NCBI RefSeq assembly: GCF_900113375.1
Contig: NZ_FOPC01000009.1
Location: 1-64,000 of the forward strand
DNA: 64,000 nt
DNA from: Algoriphagus hitonicola
GTDB lineage: Bacteria > Bacteroidota > Bacteroidia > Cytophagales > Cyclobacteriaceae
Reading direction: 5' to 3'
Positions 33,813-43,245 of this stretch are shown in pieces. Numbering within the stretch: position 1 is the first letter of the stretch; each line of letters opens with the position of its first letter. Below the pieces are notes generated by a model. That model worked only from the letters and a program-made list of their open reading frames with translations. It was not told the DNA's origin and searched no databases. Both the position numbers and the translations under genes were made by a program.

Positions 33813-33892
33813 GTGACCTCGTCAGGATTCAAACCTGAAACCTCCTGAGCCGTAATCAGGTGCTCTATTCAGTTGAGCTACGAAGCCATTTC
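33813..33892. repeat. Right 80-bp direct repeat (attR) of the integrated element
   Basis: Identical to 16227-16306 over 80 bases, with immediate divergence outside. It contains the complete mature tRNA-Arg sequence. Confidence 0.92.
33814..33887 (-). tRNA. tRNA-Arg(ACG), right copy, without encoded CCA
   Basis: The same 74-nt tRNA sequence as the left copy, with anticodon ACG and discriminator A at 33814. The next bases read CAA and not CCA, so CCA must be added by the nucleotidyltransferase. A good promoter stands directly upstream (33899-33929), so this is probably the transcribed copy. No T-run terminator follows it in the element. Confidence 0.9.
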
Positions 33893-33898
33893 AGATTG

Positions 33899-33929
33899 CA
33901 AAGGTACCCAAAAATCATTTTTCTGCAAA
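33899..33929 (-). promoter_or_regulatory. Bacteroidota-type promoter of tRNA-Arg
   Basis: On the minus strand TTTG (33929-33926) and TACCTTTG (33906-33899) are separated by 19 bp. This is the Bacteroidota -33/-7 consensus (TTTG, TAnnTTTG). The -7 box ends 12 bp before the mature tRNA 5' end, which fits a short leader. Confidence 0.8.
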
Positions 33930-34067
33930 TTTCTTTTTCGGGGATTTTTTAGCATTCTCCTATCCTGCTGAATCTGAGCCTTAAGAATTATTAAGAGGAA
34001 AAGCAGGTTTAATCCTACGAGATTTTCTATTTTTGCCCGCAATAGAATCTAATTAAGCTTTGATTTA

Positions 34068-34814
34068 ATGAAAAAAATATTCGGTTTCCTGCTCGCTTTT
34101 AGCCTTGTCCAATTTGCATTTGCCCAGGACGAAGTCAAATCCCCAAAAGTTCCCATCGGTGGGAGACCCAATATCCCCGCCGATCTGAAAGTTGAATTTG
34201 GCTTTAACTTACTCAATAACAGACCTGCAGACATTTCTACCAATTTTTTTGGCTCCCGATCCTTCAATATTTATTACCAATACCCCATTGCCATTTTCGG
34301 AGAGTCTTCAGGATTTACCTTTGATCCGGGGTTTGGAATTAGCTCCAACAAATTCGCCTTTCAGGACGAACAAAACCTATTCAATGATCCAACTAAAGGA
34401 ACTGAATCTAGTGAATACCTGGAGTTAACAGAAGTTTTGGGAGATGATATCCAAGTGGATAAAAATAATTTTGCTGTAAACTATTTTGATATCCCACTAG
34501 ACCTAACCTACCACGCAAACAAGGACAATTATGCCAAAGGTTTTCGAGCCAGTATAGGTGCCAAAGTTGGTTTTCTTTACAATGCGCACAGCAAAATTCA
34601 ATATACCGACGGAGAGGGTCTTGAGCGAAAAGTCAAAGATGCCCAGAACTATGGCCTAGAGAAAATCCGATACGGAGTGAGTATCAAAGCAGGCACCCCG
34701 GGCTTTTATGTCTGGAGTTATATTGGATTGAATAAAATGTTCCAGGAAAATCAAGGACCTTTCAATACTGAAGCACAGCAAGTGAGTTTTGGAATTGCTG
34801 TGAACTTATTCTAA
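34068..34814 (+). CDS. Outer-membrane beta-barrel protein
   Basis: A 248-aa protein with a signal peptide (residues 1-19, cleaved after AFA) and a series of amphipathic beta strands that ends in VSFGIAVNLF, with a terminal Phe as in barrels inserted by BamA. It resembles the small porin/OMP barrel families of Bacteroidota; no exact function can be given. A likely -7 box TATTTTTG (34028-34035) lies 32 bp before the start. It is the first gene to the right of the element and ends at a strong terminator. Confidence 0.75.
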   Translation: MKKIFGFLLAFSLVQFAFAQDEVKSPKVPIGGRPNIPADLKVEFGFNLLNNRPADISTNFFGSRSFNIYYQYPIAIFGESSGFTFDPGFGISSNKFAFQDEQNLFNDPTKGTESSEYLELTEVLGDDIQVDKNNFAVNYFDIPLDLTYHANKDNYAKGFRASIGAKVGFLYNAHSKIQYTDGEGLERKVKDAQNYGLEKIRYGVSIKAGTPGFYVWSYIGLNKMFQENQGPFNTEAQQVSFGIAVNLF

Positions 34815-34835
34815 GCTTTCCTTATAAAATATTTC

Positions 34836-34868
34836 AAAAACGAATCTCAAAAGGATTCGTTTTTTTTA
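34836..34868. terminator. Rho-independent terminator
   Basis: AAAAACGAATC pairs with GATTCGTTTTT around a 7-base loop, followed by further T. It ends the barrel-protein gene and may also serve the converging minus-strand operon. Confidence 0.86.
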
Positions 34869-34918
34869 TTTCGCAAGTTCAACATGGAAGGAATCTAACA
34901 GACTCAGAACAAGCTTAA

Positions 34919-35539
34919 TCAGGACCAAAGCCAAAAATACAGGACAAAACACGAAACAAATCCATAGGCCATTCCCACATAAATTTCCAAAGGACGGTGG
35001 GCATCCAAAGCCAAACGCGCAGTTCCAATGATTCCGGCTAGCACAATGGATAAAAGCAATGGATACAAAGCAGAAAAATTGGGGAATTTCATCCCAAAAA
35101 CAACTACCAAGGCCAATACTCCACCTACTCCCGTCATATGGGCTGACATTTTCCAAAATAATGTCACGATAGTCAATACAACCACAACTCCCGCTATGAC
35201 CGCCAAAGATTGCCACATGATAGGGTCCAATTCCCCTATTTGGCTCATAAAATAAACTGTCATCAAAAAATAAAGTGACGTCACCGAAAAAGGTATCAAA
35301 CGATCCTTTAGCTCAGCCATGTGAAGGCTTTTAACTGTTCCACTCAATCGCAACCCAATGATGGTGATCATGGGTATGACCAAGGTAGAAAGTAAGATCA
35401 AATAAAAAATACGGAGCTTAAATTCAGTAGGAACACTACTTGCCTCTGGTACTCCAAACAGTATCAAACCAAATACCAAGGTCGGCATGATTAGAGGTTG
35501 GAATACGATCGTGACAATCAGTGCTAAAATTCTCCCCAC
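34919..35539 (-). CDS. PAP2-like integral membrane protein
   Basis: A 206-aa protein with about six membrane helices. Two segments resemble the later motifs of the PAP2 phosphatase superfamily: SAHMTG (132-137) and ARLALDAHRPLEIYVG (174-189). The first phosphatase motif (KxxxxxxRP) is not evident, so activity is uncertain. The start is a GTG whose G is the last base of the rpoN stop (TAGTG), so it is translationally coupled to rpoN. The substrate may be a lipid or prenyl phosphate; this is inferred from the family only. Confidence 0.72.
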   Translation of the reverse strand: MGRILALIVTIVFQPLIMPTLVFGLILFGVPEASSVPTEFKLRIFYLILLSTLVIPMITIIGLRLSGTVKSLHMAELKDRLIPFSVTSLYFLMTVYFMSQIGELDPIMWQSLAVIAGVVVVLTIVTLFWKMSAHMTGVGGVLALVVVFGMKFPNFSALYPLLLSIVLAGIIGTARLALDAHRPLEIYVGMAYGFVSCFVLYFWLWS

Positions 35540-36993
35540 TACAATTCTTTTCTTAATCTAGCCACAGGTATCTGCAATTGCTCACGATATTTGGCAACAG
35601 TTCTGCGGGCGATATTATACCCTTTTTTATTCAGCATCTTGACCAGTTTATCATCTGATAGCGGTTTTTTCTTATCCTCAGCGTCTACCATAGCCTGGAG
35701 GACAGATTTTACCTCACGGTTACTAACGTCCTCCCCACTATCCGTAGCAATTCCCTCAGAAAAGAAATATTTCAGCGGATACACGCCAAATTCGGTTTGA
35801 ATCGACTTACTGTTTGCCACCCGCGAAACAGTCGAAATATCCATTTCGATCTTTTCGGCGATATCCTTCAGAATCATCGGGCGAAGGTTAGTTTCGTCTC
35901 CATCGATAAAAAACTCCTTCTGATATTGCAGAATCGCCTCCATGGTCCTCAATAACGTATTTTGCCGCTGCTTGATGGCATCGATAAACCACTTAGCCGC
36001 ATCCAGCTTTTGCTTGACAAATGATACAGTTTCCTTGAGCTTTTTATCCTTTTTGTCGGATTTGTCGTAGGCGTCAAACATATCCGCGTAAGAACGGGAA
36101 ATCCGAAGTTCCGGAGCATTTTTTGAATTGAGGCTGATCTCCAGTTTTCCCGAATTATTGGTCAAAATAAAATCCGGAATCACGTATTGCGTCCTCACCA
36201 ATCCGTCAGAAGCCCCTCCCGGCTTAGGGTTAAGTCGCGTGATCAAATTCACCGCATCTTTAATCTCCTCCTCATTCAGGTCACATTTCCGCTGGATTTT
36301 TGAATAATGCTTTTTGGTAAACTCCTCAAAACAATCGTGAATGATCCGAAGTGCATGCTGTACAATGGGGTCTTCTGGGTGCTCTTTTCGCTCCAATTGC
36401 AAAATCAGACACTCCTGAAGATTCCGTGAAGCAATTCCTGCTGGATCAAAAGTTTGGATCTTTCGCAAAATTTCTTCTACCTCATCGATATCCGATTCGA
36501 TATTTTGACTGAAAGCCAGATCATTAATAATTGCCTCCAAATCTCGGCGGATATACCCATCATTTTCGATGCTTCCGATCAGTTGCTGACCGATGATGCG
36601 TTGCCTATCGTCAAGCTTTAAATAATTTAGTTGTTGGATCAGCAATTCATGGAGAGAAGATTGGGAGGAAATGGGAATTTCCCGGTCTTCTTCGTCCGAG
36701 TTGTAATTACCATCTCCCTGCATTTTATACCCTCCATACTCATCATCAAGGTAGTCGTCGAGGTTTAGGTCACGGTCATCTGATCCCATATCCTCCTCAT
36801 AAGTATCTTCATACTCATCTTGAGTAGCTTCTTCCTTCTCCTCTTTTCCTTCTTCCAGCGCAGGATTGATCTCCAATTCCTCTTCGATTCGGGTATCCAA
36901 TTCGGCCGTAGGAACTTGCAGCAGCTTGATAAACTGTATCTGCTGGGGAGAAAGTTTTTGTGAAAGTGACTGGCTAAGATTTAGCTTTTGCAT
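35539..36993 (-). CDS. rpoN: RNA polymerase sigma-54 factor
   Basis: A 484-aa sigma-54 (RpoN). Region I at the N-terminus is Gln/Leu-rich (LSQSLSQKLSPQQIQFIKLLQ), region II (about 50-105) is very acidic, followed by the core-binding and DNA-binding regions. The RpoN box ARRTVAKYRE lies at 462-471. It directs RNA polymerase to -24/-12 promoters and needs an enhancer-binding activator; none is encoded in this window. The length is normal. A minus-strand -7-like box (TAACTTTG at 37067-37060) may be its promoter. Confidence 0.95.
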   Translation of the reverse strand: MQKLNLSQSLSQKLSPQQIQFIKLLQVPTAELDTRIEEELEINPALEEGKEEKEEATQDEYEDTYEEDMGSDDRDLNLDDYLDDEYGGYKMQGDGNYNSDEEDREIPISSQSSLHELLIQQLNYLKLDDRQRIIGQQLIGSIENDGYIRRDLEAIINDLAFSQNIESDIDEVEEILRKIQTFDPAGIASRNLQECLILQLERKEHPEDPIVQHALRIIHDCFEEFTKKHYSKIQRKCDLNEEEIKDAVNLITRLNPKPGGASDGLVRTQYVIPDFILTNNSGKLEISLNSKNAPELRISRSYADMFDAYDKSDKKDKKLKETVSFVKQKLDAAKWFIDAIKQRQNTLLRTMEAILQYQKEFFIDGDETNLRPMILKDIAEKIEMDISTVSRVANSKSIQTEFGVYPLKYFFSEGIATDSGEDVSNREVKSVLQAMVDAEDKKKPLSDDKLVKMLNKKGYNIARRTVAKYREQLQIPVARLRKEL

Positions 36994-37167
36994 CTGAATC
37001 GATTAAAACCTGCTTTTTGGGTTCAAAAAAGGACTTTTTCAGTGAAAAAGCCCCGAAGCCAAAGTTAGGAAAAACAAGCAATTTTTTGATAAAAAGCTGA
37101 TTTAATCGTTTTTTTGCAAACCAATAAAAATTCGGCGTTCCGTCTTTTTTTAAAATCTAAAAATATC

Positions 37168-38619
37168 ATGGCGTTCAACAAACGGGTCAAAATCAAGACC
37201 ATCCTGGATCAACATCCAATCGGCAGTGAAATCACCCTCATGGGCTGGGTCCGCACTAAGCGTTCCAACAAAAATGTTTCTTTCATTGCACTCAATGATG
37301 GCTCCATTATCACTAATTATCAAGTGGTGGCTGATCCCAATTTGATCGCAGAAGATATCCTTAAAAAATGTACGACGGGTGCATGCTTGAAGGTAAGCGG
37401 TACGGTGGTCGAGTCTCAGGGAGCGGGCCAAGCATCTGAACTCAATGCCAAAAGTATAGAAGTGCTCGGAGAAGCAGATCCCGAAAAATATCCCCTTCAG
37501 CCAAAGAAGCATTCACTGGAGTTTTTGCGGGAAATCGCTCATCTCAGAATGCGCACCAACACGTTTGGAGCTGTTTTCCGCGTCCGCCATGCCTTGGCTT
37601 TCGCAGTACACCAATACTTCAATGACAAGGGCTTCTTTTACATCCATACGCCCATCATTACCGCCTCGGATGCGGAGGGAGCAGGAGAAACATTCAAAGT
37701 GACCACCTTGGATATTGCAAACCCTCCACGAACAGAAGCTGGTTCGGTAGATTTCAAGCAGGATTTCTTCGAAAGAGAAGCCAATCTCACCGTTTCCGGA
37801 CAATTGGAAGGTGAACTGGCTGCTTTAGCACTGTCGGAAATTTATACTTTTGGACCGACCTTCCGTGCCGAAAACTCCAATACGACCCGTCATTTGGCTG
37901 AATTTTGGATGATCGAGCCAGAAATGGCCTTTTATGATGCGGAAGATAATGCAGATTTGGCCGAGGACTTTCTCAAATACTTGATCAACTATGCGCTGAA
38001 AAATTGTCAAGAAGATCTTCAGTTTTTGGAAAACAGACTCTTGGATGAAGAAAAATCCAAGCCAGCCGATCAGCGCTCAGAAATGGGACTGATGGATAAG
38101 CTGAAGTTTGTCGCAGAAAATGAATTTGTCAGAATCACATATACTGAGGCCATTGAGATTTTGAAAAGATCAAAGCCCAATCAGAAGAAAAAGTTTCAGT
38201 TCCTGATTGAAGAATGGGGAGCAGATTTGCAATCCGAGCACGAAAGATTTTTGGTCGAGAAGCATTTCAAAAAACCTGTGATTTTGACTGATTATCCGAA
38301 GGAAATCAAATCCTTCTATATGAGACAGAATGAAGATGGCAAAACAGTAGCGGCGATGGATATCCTCTTCCCCGGAATCGGCGAGATTGTAGGAGGATCC
38401 CAGCGGGAGGAACGAATGGATCTTTTGGTGAACCGAATGGAAGAGCTCGGAATCCCGACTGATGAAATGTGGTGGTTTTTGGATACCCGCAGATTCGGGT
38501 CTACCCCTCACTCAGGTTTTGGCTTGGGCTTCGAAAGAATGGTGCAGTTTGTCACCGGTATGGGAAATATCCGTGATGTCATTGCATTCCCACGAACTCC
38601 GGGAAATGCAGAGTTTTAA
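37168..38619 (+). CDS. asnS: Asparagine--tRNA ligase
   Basis: A 483-aa class IIb synthetase that charges tRNA-Asn. The N-terminal OB-fold anticodon-binding domain (about 10-105) is followed by the class II catalytic core: motif 1 around [14 protein letters not shown], motif 2 [21 protein letters not shown] and motif 3 [12 protein letters not shown] near the C-terminus. The frame is open from 37114, but the ATG at 37168 gives the normal N-terminus [10 protein letters not shown]. It is divergent from rpoN and ends in a terminator. Confidence 0.95.
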   Translation: MAFNKRVKIKTILDQHPIGSEITLMGWVRTKRSNKNVSFIALNDGSIITNYQVVADPNLIAEDILKKCTTGACLKVSGTVVESQGAGQASELNAKSIEVLGEADPEKYPLQPKKHSLEFLREIAHLRMRTNTFGAVFRVRHALAFAVHQYFNDKGFFYIHTPIITASDAEGAGETFKVTTLDIANPPRTEAGSVDFKQDFFEREANLTVSGQLEGELAALALSEIYTFGPTFRAENSNTTRHLAEFWMIEPEMAFYDAEDNADLAEDFLKYLINYALKNCQEDLQFLENRLLDEEKSKPADQRSEMGLMDKLKFVAENEFVRITYTEAIEILKRSKPNQKKKFQFLIEEWGADLQSEHERFLVEKHFKKPVILTDYPKEIKSFYMRQNEDGKTVAAMDILFPGIGEIVGGSQREERMDLLVNRMEELGIPTDEMWWFLDTRRFGSTPHSGFGLGFERMVQFVTGMGNIRDVIAFPRTPGNAEF

Positions 38620-38645
38620 TATTCTTAAAGATTCAAAATAGTCAC

Positions 38646-38675
38646 GATCCCCGGCAGTAATGTCGGGGATTTTTT
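38646..38675. terminator. Rho-independent terminator after asnS
   Basis: ATCCCCG (38647-38653) pairs with CGGGGAT (38664-38670), followed by TTTTT. The stop codon of the converging MFS gene lies at its edge. Confidence 0.87.
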
Positions 38676-39861
38676 AGCTAATTATTTTAACTCTCCTTGC
38701 CAAAGGAATACAAAGCACACTAAAAACAATAGCAATATATCCCACTACATTATAATTGGTCAGCTCTCCGGTGGCAGTCTCCCCGATGATAATTCCTGCA
38801 ATTAGAGAAGCTACTCCCGTAGCCAACTGCTGCACGGCGGAATTGAAACTCAAAAAACTGCCTCTATTTTCGGGCTTTGCCGTACCCGTGATAATAGCTG
38901 CTGCCGGAACATAACGGCCATTGGAAGTCACAAAAAACAGCGTTGATACCAACAGTACATAGAAAATCGGTGTAACCCCAAGATGGGTAATGATCGCAAT
39001 AGGAACCACATTCAGCGACATGAAAATGGTGAAAATTCTTAGCTTTCCGTATTTATCCGACATTTTCCCCACCCAAGGAGAGGTAAATATGGTAAATGCT
39101 CCACCAGCCATGTAGATATAAGTCAACTGCATCTCGGTAAATCCGACATTGGCGACGGTATAAGGACTGAGAAAAGGAATGATCATAAACTGTCCAAACA
39201 TCATCATCACGGAGAGGGTAATGGCACGCATTTGATTGGGATTGCTCGTCACTCTGCGAATCACCTGGAGTGGATGAGGTCGCTTAATTTCCTTGCCCAG
39301 ATGCTCCGTGATTTTTGGAATAAATCGAAAGATCATTCCTAAACTAACCACCGATAGCCCTGTCAAGATATAAAATGGCATATGCCAATCTGATAAACTC
39401 GCTAAAAACAAGCCCATTGGGACTCCAAGCACAGAAGCAACTGAAAAGGCCGCCATAACCAATCCCATCGCACGTCCCCGACGTTCATTGGGAATCACGT
39501 CACCGATAATTGCTAAAATCAAAGCTGAAGTCAATCCTCCAAAAAGACCTGATATGACGCGAGCAATTAATAAAATCGGATAACTGGGTGAAAGTGCGCA
39601 ACCTAAAGTAGCGATGGAAAATCCCACATAAACCCAAATTAAAATCTTCTTTCGATCAAATCGATCCAAAAAGAAAGCTCCAAAAAAGCTGGAAACCCCG
39701 GCACTGAAAGTATAGGAGGAAACCAACAACCCGAATTCTCTTGGAGAAATATCAAATACCCGCATCAGTTGAGGCCCTAAGGGCATCAAAATCATAAAGT
39801 CTACAATGTGGATAAAATTGATGGCCGCCAGGGTCCAAAGGAGTAATTTTTCCCGATTCAT
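38674..39861 (-). CDS. MFS transporter, drug/H+ antiporter (DHA1-like)
   Basis: A 395-aa protein with 12 predicted helices. The typical MFS loop 2-3 motif is present as GAFFLDRFDRKKIL, and RVISGLFGGLTSALILAIIGDVIPNERRGRAMG covers helices 4-5 in the manner of DHA1 efflux pumps. The substrate cannot be deduced. The gene stands alone between asnS (converging) and the NAD(P)H-hydrate repair gene on the same strand, 61 bp upstream. Confidence 0.82.
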   Translation of the reverse strand: MNREKLLLWTLAAINFIHIVDFMILMPLGPQLMRVFDISPREFGLLVSSYTFSAGVSSFFGAFFLDRFDRKKILIWVYVGFSIATLGCALSPSYPILLIARVISGLFGGLTSALILAIIGDVIPNERRGRAMGLVMAAFSVASVLGVPMGLFLASLSDWHMPFYILTGLSVVSLGMIFRFIPKITEHLGKEIKRPHPLQVIRRVTSNPNQMRAITLSVMMMFGQFMIIPFLSPYTVANVGFTEMQLTYIYMAGGAFTIFTSPWVGKMSDKYGKLRIFTIFMSLNVVPIAIITHLGVTPIFYVLLVSTLFFVTSNGRYVPAAAIITGTAKPENRGSFLSFNSAVQQLATGVASLIAGIIIGETATGELTNYNVVGYIAIVFSVLCIPLARRVKIIS

Positions 39862-39922
39862 AAAAAATGCTTTAGGCCAAAACCCCGAATGCCCAAGATT
39901 AGTTTACCCATCAGTTCTATTT

Positions 39923-41395
39923 TTAATCGATACCTAGCTGAATATAGGTTTCGGAAATATGGGCGATCAAATCACTGGCGATGGTACTTCTACGTGTTTT
40001 CGAACCTGCAATTTCTCCAGCCAAACCATGGTGAAAAACCCCACACAGTGCGGCATGCTCGGGCTGATATCCCATCCCCAAAAATGCGGTAATCATTCCA
40101 GTCAATACATCTCCTGAGCCTCCTGTGGCCATAAACTTACTGCCCGTGCTATTAAAAATCTGTCGACCATCTGGCAAAGAAACTACCGTATTCGCACCTT
40201 TCAACACCATTACTACTTTTCGTTTTTCGGAAAATTCTTTAGCTTTTTCCAAACGCTCTAAATGATTTTTCGATTTGCCAAGCAGTCGATCAAACTCTCC
40301 GGGATGCGGGGTTAGAATACTGTTTTCAGGAAGTAAATCAAGCAATTTTTTATTCTCTGCTAGAATAGTAATTGCGTCTGCATCCAGAACCAGAGCCCTT
40401 GAAACCTGCCTTAACAACTCCTCCAATATTTTTTTTCTAGGCTCGACTCCCCATCCAGGACCAATGCCAATAGCATCAAACAATCCCAGATTAGGCAAAT
40501 CTCCCCAAAGACACATCGCCTCAGGCAAAGAAGATTGAAGTATCAATCGCTCGCTTTCATCCAAATGACAAGAGACTAATCCAGCCCCCGTTCGTAAAGC
40601 ACTCTTTGCAGAAAGATGGAGCGCACCCATTTTCCCTGGACTTCCTCCGATTAAAAGCACTTTTCCGAAATCTCCTTTATGGGAAAACCGATGAAATTTG
40701 CGATGAAACTGAGGAATATCCTTTGCAGTCAAAAAATAAAAATCACTATCAAATTTGTCATAAAGCTCGGGAAGTATTCCAATGTCTTGGACGACTAAGT
40801 CTCCACTGAATTGGGCATTATCTGGCAGAAGTAGACTCAATTTTGGAAAAGCGAATGAAATGGTAAAATCAGCTTTAAAGGCATGTTCAGAAGCAAGCCC
40901 ATCTGAAGGCAAGCCGCTGGGGATATCCACTGCGATTTTGACTCCATCGCATTGATTCATAAATCCGATCACTCCCTTGGCGTTTTCTCGCAAGTCTCCA
41001 GTTAATCCTACCCCAAGAAAGGCATCCAAAATGACATCGACTTCTAATTTTTCTAAATTAGAATTGAAGAAATATGAATCAACCTCTAAAGGAAGTCGGT
41101 CCAAATTAGTTTGAGCATCTTCGCTCAGCTTGGAATCGGGAGAAAAACACTTGATTATATGAACTTCAAAACCTTTTTCCCTAAGTAATCTTCCGATGGC
41201 AAATCCATCACCACCATTATTACCTGCACCACAAAAAATTGCAATTTTATGTTTCCTGTCAGAAAAATGTTCCAGAAACCAAGTGACGAAAGAATCAGCT
41301 GCTTGTTCCATTAGATCCAAGCTATGCTGACCTGAAACCTCACAGTGAAGCTTATCCAATTGACCAACCGAATTTCCATTTAAGATTTTAATCAT
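39923..41395 (-). CDS. nnr: Bifunctional NAD(P)H-hydrate repair enzyme
   Basis: A 490-aa fusion. The N-terminal part (about 1-210) is the NAD(P)HX epimerase (YjeF_N) with GAGNNGGDGFAIGRLL; the C-terminal part (about 225-490) is the ADP-dependent (S)-NAD(P)H-hydrate dehydratase with GGSPGKMGALHLSAKSAL, LTPHPGEFDRLL and GGSGDVLTGM. Together they repair the hydrated, inactive form of NADH and NADPH. The length is usual for the fused form. It overlaps the upstream UMF1-type transporter gene by 8 bp. Confidence 0.95.
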   Translation of the reverse strand: MIKILNGNSVGQLDKLHCEVSGQHSLDLMEQAADSFVTWFLEHFSDRKHKIAIFCGAGNNGGDGFAIGRLLREKGFEVHIIKCFSPDSKLSEDAQTNLDRLPLEVDSYFFNSNLEKLEVDVILDAFLGVGLTGDLRENAKGVIGFMNQCDGVKIAVDIPSGLPSDGLASEHAFKADFTISFAFPKLSLLLPDNAQFSGDLVVQDIGILPELYDKFDSDFYFLTAKDIPQFHRKFHRFSHKGDFGKVLLIGGSPGKMGALHLSAKSALRTGAGLVSCHLDESERLILQSSLPEAMCLWGDLPNLGLFDAIGIGPGWGVEPRKKILEELLRQVSRALVLDADAITILAENKKLLDLLPENSILTPHPGEFDRLLGKSKNHLERLEKAKEFSEKRKVVMVLKGANTVVSLPDGRQIFNSTGSKFMATGGSGDVLTGMITAFLGMGYQPEHAALCGVFHHGLAGEIAGSKTRRSTIASDLIAHISETYIQLGID

Positions 41396-42713
41396 CGCTT
41401 AGCACAGGTTGAGCCGCCAATTCCCGTTTTGGGATACTTACCAAAAGTAAGAAACCTAATCCTACCAGAAAGAAAATCCCCAAGGAAAGCGCTGAATTAC
41501 GCATACTTCCCGTGACTTGTTCGATCACGCCATAGGAAAAGGTACCGATTACAATTGCCAACTTCTCAGTGACATCGTAAAAGCTAAAATAACTTGCGTG
41601 TTGTGTGGTTGACTGTGGAATCAATTTAGAAAAAGTAGACCTAGAAAGAGATTGAATTCCTCCCATGACTAATCCCACCACAAAAGCCAAGGCAAAAAAT
41701 TCATATACGGTATAAACATAATAGGCTGCACCACAAATCAATGTCCAAATCAAAACCATAATTACCAAGCTGATTTTATTGCCATATTGCTTGGAAATAA
41801 AAGCGAAGAAATAACTTCCAATGATCGCTACAAATTGAATGATCAAAATGGTAATGATCAACTGATCACCTGGCAGTCCTAATTCTTTATCCCCGAAGGT
41901 TGCCGCCAGATACATCACCGTTTGGACACCCATGGAATAGAAAAAGAAAGAAGCAAGGAAGCGGTTCATGACTTTTATTTGACGGACCTCTTTGAAAACC
42001 TTTCTGATTTCTTGATACCCGTGCAATAATAGTTCTCGCTTAATCTTTTTATTGTAAGGGTTCTTAGGTAAAAACCGAAACGGAATCTGAGAAAACCCGG
42101 CCCACCATAAACCAGTGATCAAAAAGGAAAGTCTAGCAGCAAAACCTCCTTCAGGAATTCCAAACCAATGAGGCATTTGAATCATCAGGAGGTTGAGAAT
42201 TAAAAGTATGACTGACCCGATATAACCCAAAGCAAATCCTTTGGCACTTAATAAATCGTATTCTTTTTCTTCAGAAATCTCAGGCAAATAGGCATTGTAA
42301 AAAACAATGCTTCCCGCATAACCAATACTGGCAGTGACGCTACAGATAATCCCCCATTCGATATTACTGGCATCAAAAAAGAAAAGTCCTACACATGCGG
42401 AAGATCCCAAGTATGCGAAAAACTTCATGAATTGAAGTTTCTTTCCACTCGAATCAGCTACTCCAGAAAGCAATGGAGAAATAATCGCAATAATCAAAAA
42501 CGAGAACGAAATAGAATACGAGTAAAGTACTGTATTGACAATCTCAAATCCGAAAAAAGAAACTCTATCTAGATCATTCAGTCCTTTTGTTACCGAATTG
42601 TAATACACTGGGAAAATTGTAGAAGTAATGACGAGACTGTACACCGAATTGGCCCAGTCATACATAGCCCAGGAGTTCTGGACCTTCTTTTTATTTTGAA
42701 GTGATAAAAGCAT
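41388..42713 (-). CDS. MFS transporter, UMF1/ATG22-like family
   Basis: A 441-aa membrane protein. The N-terminus NSWAMYDWANSVYSLVITSTIFPVYY is the hallmark of the UMF1 (ATG22-like) branch of MFS; GVMGGIQSLSRSTFSKLIPQ in the second half (here GLVMGGIQSLSRS) is also typical. In fungi Atg22 exports amino acids from the vacuole; bacterial members are not characterised. It is the first gene of a two-gene unit with nnr. Confidence 0.87.
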   Translation of the reverse strand: MLLSLQNKKKVQNSWAMYDWANSVYSLVITSTIFPVYYNSVTKGLNDLDRVSFFGFEIVNTVLYSYSISFSFLIIAIISPLLSGVADSSGKKLQFMKFFAYLGSSACVGLFFFDASNIEWGIICSVTASIGYAGSIVFYNAYLPEISEEKEYDLLSAKGFALGYIGSVILLILNLLMIQMPHWFGIPEGGFAARLSFLITGLWWAGFSQIPFRFLPKNPYNKKIKRELLLHGYQEIRKVFKEVRQIKVMNRFLASFFFYSMGVQTVMYLAATFGDKELGLPGDQLIITILIIQFVAIIGSYFFAFISKQYGNKISLVIMVLIWTLICGAAYYVYTVYEFFALAFVVGLVMGGIQSLSRSTFSKLIPQSTTQHASYFSFYDVTEKLAIVIGTFSYGVIEQVTGSMRNSALSLGIFFLVGLGFLLLVSIPKRELAAQPVLSDD

Positions 42714-42723
42714 GGAGTGAAAA

Positions 42724-42754
42724 TAAAAAAAGCCATCTCAAAAGAGACAGCTTT
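42724..42754 (-). terminator. Terminator of the ExbB/ExbD operon
   Basis: On the minus strand AAAGCTGTCTC pairs with GAGATGGCTTT (two wobbles) around TTTT, followed by a T-run. Confidence 0.78.
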
Positions 42755-42779
42755 ATATATTTTAAGTTTAATTTCTTAA

Positions 42780-43244
42780 TTAATTCCCTGCTACTTTTCC
42801 TACCGAAGCATAGAGTACACGACGTGCGTCTGCATCTCTAAGTTCAGTCTGAACGTCAGAAATCGGCCCCATTTTCACATCTCTATCCACTTTCATAGAA
42901 ATCGTGATCATCGGACGATCTGCCTCGGGTAAAGCATCTCGCTCTCTATTGACCCACTGAACGATATCTGCTGTATTTAACAAGGCATCGTTGGCTTGAA
43001 CGCGAGGTTCGGAACCATAAAGCGCCGTGTTTTTAGGCTTACCTATGTAAACATAGGAGATCAGTGTTTTCTTCTGAAGTTTTTGAAGCTGAGTGGCCTG
43101 AGGAATTTTCTGCTCTACCAATATCTCCTGCTCTCTCAATACGGTGGTAACCATAAAGAAGAACAAAAGCATGAAGATAATATCCGGCAACGCCGAGGTT
43201 GGGATATTTTCAGAAGTCTTTGTTTTCTTACTAAACTTTGCCAT
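42780..43244 (-). CDS. exbD: ExbD-type biopolymer transport protein (second copy)
   Basis: A 154-aa inner-membrane protein with one N-terminal membrane helix (LPDIIFMLLFFFMVTTVL, with the Asp essential for proton use in this family) and a periplasmic domain. ExbD works with ExbB to convert the proton motive force into movement of TonB for outer-membrane uptake. It is the last gene of a four-gene operon and starts one base after the other exbD ends. Two different ExbD subunits in tandem are usual in Bacteroidota. Confidence 0.92.
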   Translation of the reverse strand: MAKFSKKTKTSENIPTSALPDIIFMLLFFFMVTTVLREQEILVEQKIPQATQLQKLQKKTLISYVYIGKPKNTALYGSEPRVQANDALLNTADIVQWVNRERDALPEADRPMITISMKVDRDVKMGPISDVQTELRDADARRVLYASVGKVAGN

Positions 43245-43245
43245 A

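Larger units (their letters stand above)
16227..33892. mobile_element. Integrative element in tRNA-Arg(ACG) carrying a type I restriction system
   Basis: The 17.7 kb segment is bounded by identical 80-bp tRNA-Arg repeats and has a tyrosine recombinase at one end. It contains a lipoprotein gene, hsdM-hsdS-three unknown genes-antitoxin-like gene-hsdR, an SF2-like protein, a broken antirepressor, a small unknown protein, a Sak4-like ATPase, a DUF3871-type protein and a RadC-like protein. I see no relaxase, conjugation, capsid or terminase genes, so it is better called a genomic island or mobilisable/satellite-like element than an ICE or a prophage. The right-hand genes and hsdM/hsdR use visibly more G and C in third positions than genes 21504-24190 and 27835-29865, which suggests that the cargo was assembled from several sources. 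Confidence 0.88.

Noticed and set aside
16227-33892. Reading the island as a prophage
   Set aside because: A Sak4-like ATPase and a broken antirepressor are present, but no capsid, portal, terminase, tail or lysis genes are visible.
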